The notes under the pieces are model-generated. The model was given only the letters and a program-made list of their open reading frames with translations. It made no database searches and had not been told where the DNA came from. From DATARH01 sp050246595 (lineage in GTDB: Bacteria > Pseudomonadota > Alphaproteobacteria > ATCC43930 > CGMCC-115725), in assembly GCA_050246595.1 (NCBI GenBank), contig JBFWVT010000099.1, forward strand, positions 1-16,559: 16,559 nucleotides of DNA. Direction: 5' to 3'. The translations under genes and the position numbers were made by a program. Below are positions 1 through 6,937 of the stretch, in pieces. Numbering within the stretch: position 1 is the stretch's first letter; the number at the start of each line of letters is the position of its first letter.

Positions 1-144
1 GGGCTGCTGCGCTTTCTCGACGACGGCGGCATCGAGATCGACGCCGACACCCTCGAGCCAGGCCTGCACCCGGTTGCTCCCAGGCAAAAACACCCGCTTC
101 GCCGGTCCGCAGAAAGGGGCGGAAAACGAATTCAATCCCGACAT
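1..144 (-). CDS. Unidentified protein, N-terminal part, runs off the left edge
   Basis: A stop-free minus-strand reading begins at ATG 144 and leaves the window after 48 codons; the protein starts MSGLNSFSAPFCGPAKRVF. Third codon positions are strongly G/C, as in the neighbouring real genes, which argues for coding. A GGGAGG lies only one base before the ATG, which is too close for a normal ribosome site. The TTG at the fourth codon would be better spaced, so the exact start is open. I recognise no family. It is codirectional with the aminotransferase, amidohydrolase and solute-binding protein genes upstream but is separated from the aminotransferase by about 310 bases. Confidence 0.45.
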   Translation of the reverse strand, partial: MSGLNSFSAPFCGPAKRVFLPGSNRVQAWLEGVGVDLDAAVVEKAQQP

Positions 145-457
145 GCCTCCCAAATCATTGCATTACCCTGATGACGGCTCTTTTTGATCCTGCGCAATCC
201 CGGCGTCCTGGTGTGCGGCGAACGCGCCGCCGGGGCGGTGGTGAGGCACTGTTTTCCGTTTTCCAAAACAGCATGCCCAGGGACAAGTCGCAGCCCTGGC
301 CGCTAGTAACGGCAACTACTCGACCCCGAGCGAGGCCGCTCGCAAATACGCGTGCAGCCGGCTCACGACCGCTGGCAAATTCCCGATAGGCGGCATGGAC
401 TGGGCTGCCTGCGCCTCGCCGGCCGGCTCGACCCGTCGTACAAGGACCGATCTCGGT
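145..457. other. Intergenic region with a small inverted repeat and a possible gene remnant
   Basis: No complete gene is visible. There is a 7-bp inverted repeat, CTGTTTT (249-255) and AAAACAG (265-271), with a 9-base spacer, which could form a weak hairpin after the aminotransferase gene. On the plus strand, one frame stays open from 245 across about 60 codons and gives a protein-like stretch (residues ...NGNYSTPSEAARKYACSRL..., about 308-364). It has no start codon or ribosome site, so it may be a gene fragment or chance. Confidence 0.3.
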
Positions 458-1807
458 CTACTTCGCGGCGATGCTCCTCGTCCCGCTCCGATCGCGGGCG
501 AGAGCAGCGAACACGTCTTGGAGGATGGCGAGACCTTCGTCGATTTCGGCGTCGGTGCAGACCATCGGCGGCACCAGGCGGATCACATTGGTGCGGGCAT
601 GGCTGCCGCGCGCCTGCACCAATAAGCCCTTGGCTTCGCATTGCCGCACCGCCTCGCGGCACATCTCGTTGGCAGGCTCGCGGGTCGCGCGATCTTCGAT
701 CAGCTCGATACCGAGCAAGACGCCGCGGCCGCGCACATCGCCGATAAACTCGTAGCGGCGTGCCATCGCACCGATAGCGGTCTTGACGCGCTTTTCGATT
801 GCGGCGGCGCGCTCGCACAGATTCTCCTCAAGCACGATATCGATGCTGGCGACGCCGGCGGCGCAGGTAATCGGGTCGCAGGCATGCGAGCGCGTTGCGA
901 AATAGCCGTTTTCGACCGCCCGCTCGGCGAGTTCGGCGGTCGTGCACACCGCGCTGATCGGCAGGCCGGCACCGAAATGCTTCGATACGGTCATGATGTC
1001 GGGCACCGCGTCCTCGTGCAGGTGGCCCCACATCTTGCCGGTTTTGCCCAGCCCGGTTTGCGACTCGTCCATAATCAACAGCATGTCGCGGGTGCGGCAG
1101 TATTCTTTCAGCAGTTTTATATAGCCGGGCGGCGGCACCACGATGCCGCCGGCGCTCATCACCGGCTCGATGATCATCGCCGCCGGCTTTCCGGTGAGGT
1201 TGGCGTCAGCCAGTTCCATGCTCGACACGAGGCATTGAATATCGCACGAGGGGAATTCCTTGCCGACCGGACAGCGGTAGCAGAACGGCGACAGGATCGC
1301 CGCCGTCGAGGGCGCCGCCAGCCCGTGTCGGCCGCGGTTCCAGCCGAAAGTCAGCGAACGGGTGATAAACGAGGTCGAGCCGTGCAATGCCATGTGCAGG
1401 CCGAGCACATCGATCCCGCCGGTTGCCTTGCGCGCGAGATCGATCGCCGCTTCGATCGCATCGCTGCCGCTCACCAAAAACAGCGACTTCTGCAACGGCG
1501 GCGTCAGGATCTGCCCGAGACGCTCGTGCAGTTCGAGACGATCGACATTGAGAAAGGTCTTGGTCGAGTGGCTGATCGTGCGCAGACTGCGCTGCACCGC
1601 CGCGACATAGCGGGGATGGTTGTGCCCCAGCGCCGCCGCCATCTGGCCCGACCCGAAATCGAGATATTCCTTGCCCTCGGTATCGATGACCCTGATACCG
1701 CTTGCGGCGGCGATGACCGGCTTTTTTTCGAGGCCGGCCATATAGGCGGTCTTTGAGGTTGGGATCATCCACCGTTCGGCGATGTCGCTGATCCGCGCCC
1801 GATCCAT
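458..1807 (-). CDS. Class III PLP-dependent aminotransferase
   Basis: 449 residues, the usual length for subgroup-II (class III) aminotransferases, which move an amino group between an amino donor and a keto acid using pyridoxal phosphate in the cytoplasm. Visible hallmarks are the DFGSGQMAAALGH region near residue 50, SGSDAIEAAIDLAR near residue 114, the cofactor-binding MDESQTGLGKTGKMW with Asp247, and TVSKHFGAGLPIS with the Schiff-base Lys276. The overall pattern resembles 2,2-dialkylglycine decarboxylase and related enzymes, but the substrate cannot be fixed from sequence. ATG 1807 is chosen because GAGG lies 8 bases upstream; an in-frame GTG at 1840 would add 11 residues without a good site. 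It ends at TAG (458-460) and is codirectional with the amidohydrolase and solute-binding protein genes, which suggests a shared catabolic role. Confidence 0.9.
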   Translation of the reverse strand: MDRARISDIAERWMIPTSKTAYMAGLEKKPVIAAASGIRVIDTEGKEYLDFGSGQMAAALGHNHPRYVAAVQRSLRTISHSTKTFLNVDRLELHERLGQILTPPLQKSLFLVSGSDAIEAAIDLARKATGGIDVLGLHMALHGSTSFITRSLTFGWNRGRHGLAAPSTAAILSPFCYRCPVGKEFPSCDIQCLVSSMELADANLTGKPAAMIIEPVMSAGGIVVPPPGYIKLLKEYCRTRDMLLIMDESQTGLGKTGKMWGHLHEDAVPDIMTVSKHFGAGLPISAVCTTAELAERAVENGYFATRSHACDPITCAAGVASIDIVLEENLCERAAAIEKRVKTAIGAMARRYEFIGDVRGRGVLLGIELIEDRATREPANEMCREAVRQCEAKGLLVQARGSHARTNVIRLVPPMVCTDAEIDEGLAILQDVFAALARDRSGTRSIAAK

Positions 1808-2016
1808 CTTGCCCGCCTCATCCCGGTGAGAGCATGCCACCCGGACAGGCTGCCATGCGGTTCCGATCGGCGTCCAGGCAAACGTGCGAGGCCGACATCG
1901 CCCGGACAGCGGCGCGGCTGCACAGGCAGCGGGCCTGCTGTCACGTTGCCTCGGATGAGGGCAGATAAGTGTTTGCCGCCGTCGCGTCGGACCCGGTTAC
2001 ACGTGGCGAGTGCCGT

Positions 2017-2859
2017 CTATGATGCCGGCCAGCGCCAGTTGTAGACCTGCTGGAGCGTCTGGCCCATGAGCGCGGCTCGCTCGGTCTCGGAGAGACGGTC
2101 CGTGACGAGAAATGCCTCGACCCCTTGCTTGTAGGTCAACATTCCCACTGCCCGGGTCCAATCCGTGCCCCACATGCAGCGGTGAAAGCCGAAAGCATCG
2201 AAAATGCGGCCGAGCGGGTCCCAGATATCATTGTAGGGAAACGGCTCGTGCGAGAGCGTGCAGGCTCCGCTGATCTTCACCGCGATATTGTCGTGAGCCG
2301 CCAGGGCAAGCAGCTTCGGGAGATCCGCGAACGGCTCCGCCGGGGGTGGCGGTTCATGCGGTTGCGCCAACCCGAGATGATCGATCACCAGCCGCGTGTT
2401 CCGGTTTCGCGCCGCAAGCTGTCCTGCCTGATCGAGCCGTCCTCTGCAAGCCAAATTGACCGGCAGCGAATACCGTGCCGCCGTGGCGAGGACGCGGTTT
2501 ATGCCGGGATCGGCGGGGTCGGTCGATGCCTCGTCCCGCAAAAAGATCCGTATGCCGACCGTGCCTTTGGTCGAAGCCCATTCGTCGATCGTATCGACCA
2601 CGGCGGGATCGGTCGGATCGACCGGCTTGACCAGCCTGAAACGATCGGGATGCGCCGCATAAACCTCAAGGGCATAGCTGGCGTCGTACCGGTACATGCT
2701 GAACGGCGAGACCAGGATCGCGCCGTTGACACCGGCAGCATCCATGGCAGCGACCATCTGATCGCCGGTGACTTCCTCCGGCCCATAAAGAGTGCCGACC
2801 CAGGGGCGTCCCGGATGGTTGTGTTCGTAGGCGTGAACCTGAGCATCCAATACCAGCAT
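2017..2859 (-). CDS. Amidohydrolase family (COG3618-like TIM-barrel metal-dependent hydrolase)
   Basis: 280 residues, typical for amidohydrolase-2 proteins such as 2-pyrone-4,6-dicarboxylate lactonase and sugar-lactone hydrolases, which hydrolyse cyclic esters or related bonds. The N-terminus has the D-x-x-x-H strand-1 signature (DAQVHAYE, residues 5-12). VIDHLG (about 158-163) carries the strand histidine and WGTDW (about 230-234) the catalytic aspartate. It lies 143 bases downstream of the solute-binding protein gene and about 210 bases upstream of the aminotransferase start, so a coordinated uptake and breakdown pathway is possible. ATG 2859 fits the family start MLVLDAQVHAYE; a TTG at 2868 would add three residues. 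The substrate is unknown. Confidence 0.88.
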   Translation of the reverse strand: MLVLDAQVHAYEHNHPGRPWVGTLYGPEEVTGDQMVAAMDAAGVNGAILVSPFSMYRYDASYALEVYAAHPDRFRLVKPVDPTDPAVVDTIDEWASTKGTVGIRIFLRDEASTDPADPGINRVLATAARYSLPVNLACRGRLDQAGQLAARNRNTRLVIDHLGLAQPHEPPPPAEPFADLPKLLALAAHDNIAVKISGACTLSHEPFPYNDIWDPLGRIFDAFGFHRCMWGTDWTRAVGMLTYKQGVEAFLVTDRLSETERAALMGQTLQQVYNWRWPAS

Positions 2860-3002
2860 GATTTCCAACCCTCACGGAACCGGTGTTGTTCGGGATCGCA
2901 TGTTTGCTTTCCGCCATGCGGGTCCCTTTGGCGCCGCTTTTGTGCGGCAACGATCTGGATTTTGCCAATCGTTCGGACCCGCGCGGGTATCCCACCGCCG
3001 GA

Positions 3003-4349
3003 TCATGTCCGTCGGAAGCCGTCGATTTCCTGCTCGGCCCAGGCGATTGCCTGATCGATGGTCTCCCCGCGCTGCGTGCAGCGGGCGATCAGCTTTGTCA
3101 TCGTACCCTGTGCGTACATCTGATTGGCTATCCCGGGCGGAGCGGGAGCTCCCGCGATCGACAGCGTCACGTCGCCCCGCGGCGGGTAGTTGAACAGGGT
3201 TCCCTTTGGCGGGCCTTCCTGCTCCCAGATCGGGAAGTCGCGGAACTTCTCGTACACCGGTACATCATAGCCGCGGCTCGCATTGATCAGCGTCTCAACC
3301 GAAGAGCGCTCGGAGAGAAATTCAAGCAGGCTTTTCGCGGCCGGCTTGTTCTGCGCGAAGTTCCAGATCCCCCAGAACCAGGGTATGCCCGCCTCGATCC
3401 GTCCCTTTGGCCCCTTGGGCGGCGGAAAGGTCCAGAGCTGCTCGGCGATCTTTGGCGCATCGCGCACGGCGACGGCCCAGGCGGAGGGCGGGTTAAGGAT
3501 CAGCGAGCCCTTGCCGGAAATCAGGTATTTGTTGTTGCTGGCGTTATCCCAGGCAAATACCTCTTGCGGCAGCGACGGCACCAGCCGCTTGAACCATTCG
3601 AGCACGATTTTGACCGGCTCCGAGTTGACGGTGGTGTTCCCGTCTTTGTCAACCAGATGAGCGCCATAGCTGGAAAACACCGCGCCGACCCAGTCCACCG
3701 AGTCAGGCGTGATCCCGAGCGGCAGACCGAACGGGTTGCCGGCCGCGAAGCATTTCTGAGCCGCTGTCGAGAACGTGTCCCAGGTCCAATTGTCGGTCAG
3801 CCCCTTATCCGGCGGCGCGCCGGCCGGGTACATCTTTGTGATGTCGATGCCGGCTTGATCCCGCAGCAGGTCGATGCGCGCGCAGACGGCAAGCGTCGGA
3901 CTGCCGGTCGAGACCGGCACGGCCGCCCAGTGGCCGTCGAATTTGCCGAGATATTCCGCCGTCCAATCGATCTTGCCGTTCTGCTGTGCGAGCCGGGCGA
4001 CGAGATCGTCGAGCGGTTCAAGACGCTCGACCTGCCCGGATACGTACCAGCTCGGAATGGTGACGACATCGTGCCCCGAGCGGGCCTGTCCCTCGGCCGC
4101 CAACGTCAGGAGTATCTTGTCCCCATTGGTGCTGACGAAATCGATTTGCAGGTCGACTTTCTCCCGGGCCGCCCATGCTTCGCATAATTTGCGCATCGCC
4201 GGCGGCACGCTTGGGGTGGGGTGATCCCAGAAAAAGGCCGACAATCTGCCGGCTGCGTGCGCGCCGTGAACAAAGGGGAATGCCAGCGCGCCGGTTGCGA
4301 CAGCGCCATGCTTGAGCAGTGAGCGCCGGGTCAAAACCTGTCCGGGCAT
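3003..4349 (-). CDS. ABC transporter extracellular solute-binding protein, family 1, with Tat-type signal
   Basis: 448 residues. The N-terminus LTRRSLLKHGAVATGALAF followed by a hydrophobic stretch and an AHA-A cleavage-like site (about residue 33) is a twin-arginine-type export signal, so the protein should act in the periplasm and hand its ligand to a membrane ABC importer. The body has the layout of family-1 (sugar-type) binding proteins, with DVVTIPSWYV near the N-lobe, WTWDTFSTAAQK mid-protein and the GIPWFWGIWNFAQNK segment in the C-lobe. ATG 4349 is preferred because AGGGGG sits six bases upstream; ATG 4355 is too close to that site. No permease or ATPase gene lies in the window, so the partners are elsewhere or missing. 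The ligand cannot be deduced; the neighbouring aminotransferase and amidohydrolase hint at a nitrogen- or lactone-containing compound. Confidence 0.88.
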   Translation of the reverse strand: MPGQVLTRRSLLKHGAVATGALAFPFVHGAHAAGRLSAFFWDHPTPSVPPAMRKLCEAWAAREKVDLQIDFVSTNGDKILLTLAAEGQARSGHDVVTIPSWYVSGQVERLEPLDDLVARLAQQNGKIDWTAEYLGKFDGHWAAVPVSTGSPTLAVCARIDLLRDQAGIDITKMYPAGAPPDKGLTDNWTWDTFSTAAQKCFAAGNPFGLPLGITPDSVDWVGAVFSSYGAHLVDKDGNTTVNSEPVKIVLEWFKRLVPSLPQEVFAWDNASNNKYLISGKGSLILNPPSAWAVAVRDAPKIAEQLWTFPPPKGPKGRIEAGIPWFWGIWNFAQNKPAAKSLLEFLSERSSVETLINASRGYDVPVYEKFRDFPIWEQEGPPKGTLFNYPPRGDVTLSIAGAPAPPGIANQMYAQGTMTKLIARCTQRGETIDQAIAWAEQEIDGFRRT

Positions 4350-4409
4350 GCGCATCCCCCTGATTGCCGTTTCGGCGGAAATCTTCGCACAATGACGCGG
4401 CGGCACAAC

Positions 4410-4437
4410 AGCCATGCCACGGGAGCCATGCCACGGG
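4410..4437. repeat. Perfect 14-bp tandem direct repeat (two copies)
   Basis: AGCCATGCCACGGG occurs twice back to back (4410-4423 and 4424-4437). It lies about 60 bases upstream of the solute-binding protein start, in the divergent intergenic region. It could be a duplicated operator half-site or a simple slippage duplication; nothing else distinguishes the two. Confidence 0.7.
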
Positions 4438-4555
4438 CCGTCGTAGAGCCGGCGTACTCGTGACGGCCGGCGAGTTCCCCCGTGCGTGGGGTGGCCACAT
4501 ATCCCGGCCGATCGCGTATGATTGAGGCGGGATCGGAATCGACAGGGACCGGATC

Positions 4556-4762
4556 ATGGCGGACCCGTTGCAGGGCATCAGTGCGGACCAGCGGCGCGAG
4601 CTTGCGGTAATTCTTCAGCGCCTGGCAAGATTGTGGGCCGACTTGACCGAGGCTGCCGCCGCGCAAGACCGGGATCGCGCCGAAGCCATCCGGCAGGAAA
4701 TTGCGCAATACCGACAGCGGGTAGGAGCAATCAAGCGGGCCGGGACGATCGGGTCGGCATGA
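4556..4762 (+). CDS. Small hypothetical protein, charged and probably helical
   Basis: 68 residues, start MADPLQGISADQRREL. ATG 4556 has AGGGA 8 bases upstream, and a TATGAT box (4517-4522) could be a -10 element, though no good -35 is seen. From about residue 10 the protein is rich in Ala, Arg, Glu and Gln with heptad-like spacing (ELAVILQRLARLW, EAIRQEIAQYRQ), suggesting one or two amphipathic helices or a short coiled coil. There are no membrane segments or cysteines. Its TGA overlaps the ATG of the next ORF (ATGA), so the two are probably translationally coupled. I do not recognise the family. Confidence 0.6.
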   Translation: MADPLQGISADQRRELAVILQRLARLWADLTEAAAAQDRDRAEAIRQEIAQYRQRVGAIKRAGTIGSA

Positions 4763-4980
4763 CCGCACCAAAATCCTACGCTGAGCAGGTTGCGGCGAAC
4801 ATGCTGAACCGCTACGGTCTTGCCGCGATCTGGCAGCTGCATCTGTCGGCCGGGAAAGCCTACCGCGAAGGTAATGAGCTGGCTGCCCGGTCGATCCTGG
4901 ACATTGCCGATGCTGCCGAGCGGGTATGGCTGCGGCGCTCGCTGGACAACCGGACCGGATCGCCGCAGCCGCTTGGGTAG
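4759..4980 (+). CDS. Small hypothetical protein coupled to the preceding ORF
   Basis: 73 residues, start MTAPKSYAEQVAANML. The ATG (4759-4761) overlaps the stop of the upstream small gene by four bases, the classic arrangement for coupled translation. The protein looks helical, with WQLHLSAGKAYREGNELAARS and ILDIADAAERVWLRR, and is mixed-charge and soluble. The two genes form a short plus-strand unit diverging from the transporter gene and ending just before the pseudogene region. The function is unknown. The coupled layout resembles small two-gene modules such as toxin-antitoxin pairs, but no known toxin motif is present. Confidence 0.55.
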   Translation: MTAPKSYAEQVAANMLNRYGLAAIWQLHLSAGKAYREGNELAARSILDIADAAERVWLRRSLDNRTGSPQPLG

Positions 4981-5078
4981 ATCGCAATATCGATTGTGGC
5001 CGATCCATATCCGCTGCGCCGCACCGCCGGATCGGCGGCGACGCTTTGGATCAGTTCGGGCCAGCGGACCATTTGCAT

Positions 5079-5262
5079 CTGTTGATTGCGGTTGGCGTAG
5101 TTTCGATTGAGGAACTCGATCGTGAATTCCTCCATCGTGACCGGCGGGTATTTTGCCGGATTACCCGGACCCTGGCAGCTCGGCAGGCATTCGAGCACGG
5201 CATCGTATTCCGGCGACACGAAGAACGGTACCGAATAGCGGTCGCGCCCGGATACGTTCAGC
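5079..5262 (-). pseudogene. Fragment of isopenicillin-N-synthase-like 2OG-Fe(II) oxygenase (C-terminal part)
   Basis: In one minus-strand frame the sequence reads LNVSGRDRYSVPFFVSPEYD and continues with PSCQGPGNPAKYPPVTMEEF and NRNYANRN. This matches my recollection of the C-terminal region of the isopenicillin N synthase/2OG-dioxygenase superfamily, where an R-x-S substrate- or 2OG-binding region is followed by a PPVT segment. The preceding iron ligands (HxD...H) and the jelly-roll core are absent. The frame changes at about 5262, where an IS5-type transposase fragment begins, so only the tail remains. The frame stays open to about 4860, but residues past about 5079 do not look family-like and overlap the small plus-strand gene. 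It must come from a different gene than pglZ and was brought here by deletion or rearrangement. Confidence 0.6.
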
Positions 5263-5265
5263 GTT

Positions 5266-5364
5266 CTCGGCAGTTTTTTCGCCCCTGAGAGCGATGCGCT
5301 TGAACCGCTTGAGCTTGCCCACGGTCTGCTCGATCCGAGCGCGACCCTTATAGAGGGTCTTTGC
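5266..5364 (-). pseudogene. IS5-family transposase C-terminal fragment
   Basis: About 33 codons reading TLYKGRARIEQTVGKLKRFK and then RIALRGEKTAEN match the C-terminal DDE segment of IS5-family transposases, including the R-x-R-I-E motif with the third catalytic acid. The rest of the transposase and any recognisable terminal repeats are gone. It is fused in frame to the preceding pglZ fragment and is followed out of frame by the oxygenase fragment. I infer that an IS inserted in pglZ and that a later deletion removed most of the IS and the rest of pglZ. Confidence 0.75.
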
Positions 5365-5664
5365 CGGTTCGTCTTCCTCCGGCCAGGCGATCCCGGTCAC
5401 CTGGCGTGCCGCCGCAGCGCGCAGCCACAGCGCCGGCCCGGTGCGCGTCGTCGGCTCGTATGGGCCGAAGCTCAACAGATTGGGCAGGCAGGTCCGCAAT
5501 ACCGGCAGGATTGGCGCAAATTCCTCCCCCGGATCGCACCACAGGATGGCTTCCGGCGGCGTCTCCGCGCTGCTCGCGTACTTCCGGCACTCGCGCAGCG
5601 CCTCGGCAAGCGCGTCAAGCGATGTGTCATGGCGGTACGACGAAGATCGCGGCATCATCGCCAT
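5365..5664 (-). pseudogene. pglZ: pglZ fragment, N-terminal ~100 codons of the BREX phosphatase-domain protein
   Basis: ATG 5664 opens a reading whose first 100 residues match the start of BREX PglZ proteins: an N-terminal helix (LDALAEALRECRKYA), then PPEAILWCDPGEEFAPILPVL, LPNLLSFGPYEP and TRTGPALWLRAAAARQV. In full-length PglZ the alkaline-phosphatase-like domain follows; here the reading passes at about codon 100 into an IS5-type transposase tail and then ends. PglZ is required for known BREX immunity, so its loss implies a non-functional system unless an intact copy lies elsewhere. Its strand and position downstream of pglX match the usual brxA-brxB-brxC-pglX-pglZ order, so it is probably the original pglZ. 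Confidence 0.78.
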
Positions 5665-5773
5665 TTGATAGCCGTTTTCCGCGTCGCGAGAAACGCTTGC
5701 GCGTTGGTGTCCGGTGCGGCACCTAACCCGTCATGATCGTGATCGGCACCGAGCTGGTCGAGCGCTGCTTTGC

Positions 5774-5818
5774 GGCAGTCACGCCGAATATGACCGTGTC
5801 GATGCGGAGACGGTATGA
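5774..5818 (+). pseudogene. higB-type toxin remnant (last 14 codons)
   Basis: The bases just before the higA-like gene read GSHAEYDRVDAETV then TGA (5816-5818), the characteristic C-terminus of HigB mRNA-interferase toxins (RelE-like, usually about 95-100 residues). Upstream of 5774 no frame continues with HigB sequence, so the toxin is 5'-truncated. The TGA overlaps the ATG of the antitoxin gene (ATGATGG), the native toxin-antitoxin overlap, which supports the identification despite the short length. Confidence 0.65.
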
Positions 5819-6171
5819 TGGAAACGACGCCTATCGTGATCGACAGCGATGCCGAGTTGGGGCGCGTCCGGGCGCTGGTCGATCGGCTGATGGAATCGGA
5901 CAGGCCGGAAGATGCCGCGCGGCTGGCGGCGTAGGCCCGTCTGATCGCCGCCTATGAGGAGGAAAACTGGCTGGCCCGGCTGCCGAGCGCGGCCGAGGTG
6001 ATCCGCTATCTGATGGACCAGCATGGGTTGAACCAAGCCGATCTCGTGCCGCTGCCGGGAAGCGCCGAGCGGGTCGAGGACATTCTGCGCGGTCGCCGGC
6101 GGCTGACCCTGGTGATGGTGCAGCGGTTGCGCGCCCGCTTCGGTGTTCCGGCCGATCTGCTGCTGCCGCCG
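5815..6171 (+). pseudogene. higA-type HTH antitoxin with in-frame TAG stop
   Basis: From ATG 5815/5818 the frame reads METTPIVIDSDAELGRVRAL, reaches TAG at 5932-5934 after 38 codons, and then continues in the same frame with ARLIAAYEEENWLARLPSAA, VIRYLMDQHGLNQADLVPL and a helix-turn-helix core (VEDILRGRRRLTLVMVQRL) to FGVPADLLLPP near 6171. This is the domain order of COG5499/HigA antitoxins: acidic N-terminal helices, the AYE linker, then an Xre-like HTH. Beyond 6171 the frame runs on without a family-like end. With the toxin truncated, the antitoxin had no partner to restrain and a nonsense mutation would be tolerated. Translation from GTG 5998 could in principle still yield an HTH-only protein. 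Confidence 0.72.
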
Positions 6172-6259
6172 ATGCCGCGCTGCTCCTGTATGTTTCGCGA
6201 ACCTCGCAGCTTCGCACAAGGTGATCGAGCCACGACTCCGTCCCCCCGCAGATGCCCGT

Positions 6260-6637
6260 CTACTCTGCTCCGCCGACCGGGAGTCGGCGAACGCGCAGCC
6301 GAGTATCGTCGAGCACGACGACGCATCCGGTTTGCAACGGCTCTTCGATTGCCGGCAAATTGGCCAGCAGCAATTCGGCTTGCCGCTCAGGCCGACGATT
6401 CTGGACCTGGCGAAAGAGGATCAGCGACGGCCGGCTTTCCGACCGGAGCGCCAGCAAAGCGGCGAAATCGGTATCCGCCGATACGAGAACACGATCCTCG
6501 TTCCTGGCCCGCTCGAATATCGCCTCGTCTGGTGCGGCGTGCATCGCGTAATCCCGGACATGCGCGGCGTCGTGCCCGGCCCGCCGGAGCCGGTCGGCGA
6601 CGACTGGCGACAGCGCGTTATCGATCAGAAACCGCAC
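6260..6637 (-). CDS. DUF5615 PIN-like toxin (VapC45 type)
   Basis: 125 residues, start MRFLIDNALSPVVADRL, the usual start and length for the DUF5615/Mut7-C-like PIN group, thought to be RNases paired with DUF433 antitoxins. Acidic residues expected in the active site are visible: Asp6 in FLIDNALSP, the HVRDY segment (about 26-30) and RVLVSADTDFAALLAL (about 48-63). It begins 8 bases after the antitoxin stop, so the two form one operon on the minus strand. The pair lies between pglX and the pglZ fragment. No damage is seen. Confidence 0.85.
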   Translation of the reverse strand: MRFLIDNALSPVVADRLRRAGHDAAHVRDYAMHAAPDEAIFERARNEDRVLVSADTDFAALLALRSESRPSLILFRQVQNRRPERQAELLLANLPAIEEPLQTGCVVVLDDTRLRVRRLPVGGAE

Positions 6638-6645
6638 GCTTCCTC

Positions 6646-6879
6646 TCAGGTGGCGACGAGCGGCAGCTCGCGTTCGCGAAGCGCCTCGGCGGCATAGCGC
6701 AACGCCTCGGCGATGTCCTCCCGTTGCAAGTCGGGGTAGGCGGCGAGAATCTCTGTCTCAGTCATGCCGTCGGCCACCATCGCGACGACAGTCGCCACCG
6801 GGATGCGCAGCCCGCGCATGCAAGGCACGCCTCCCATCTGTCGCGGATCGACGGTAATTCGGGTGAATTTCATTCGCAT
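6646..6879 (-). CDS. DUF433 antitoxin (VapB45 type)
   Basis: 77 residues. The protein contains the DUF433 signature VDPRQMGGVPCMRGLRIPV followed by VVAMVADGMTETEILAAYPD and LQREDIAEALRYAAEAL, a small helical DNA-binding-like domain that neutralises the DUF5615 partner. GAAAGG lies 4 bases before ATG 6879 and 10 before ATG 6873, so either may be used; an upstream GTG/ATG reading from 6927 would add non-conserved residues. Expression probably depends on a promoter in the 58 bases after pglX or on read-through from the BREX operon. It looks intact. Confidence 0.85.
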   Translation of the reverse strand: MRMKFTRITVDPRQMGGVPCMRGLRIPVATVVAMVADGMTETEILAAYPDLQREDIAEALRYAAEALRERELPLVAT

Positions 6880-6937
6880 GTCGCCTTTCTCGTTTGGCTC
6901 ATCTTGCCACAGCCGGCGGCGTGGCATTGAAGGCGGC

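Noticed and set aside
641..1756. Long open plus-strand frame opposite the aminotransferase gene
   Set aside because: It is antisense to a clear PLP enzyme, is Arg/His-rich without family features, and arises from high GC content.
2883..4187. Long open plus-strand frame opposite the solute-binding protein gene (and 2125-3054 opposite the amidohydrolase)
   Set aside because: The minus-strand readings have recognisable families, signal peptide and ribosome sites; the plus-strand ones have none.
5733..5773. ATG at 5733 (MIVIGTELVERCF), faintly like the start of a holo-ACP synthase
   Set aside because: The similarity is over a few residues only, and the frame then runs out of frame through the higB remnant.
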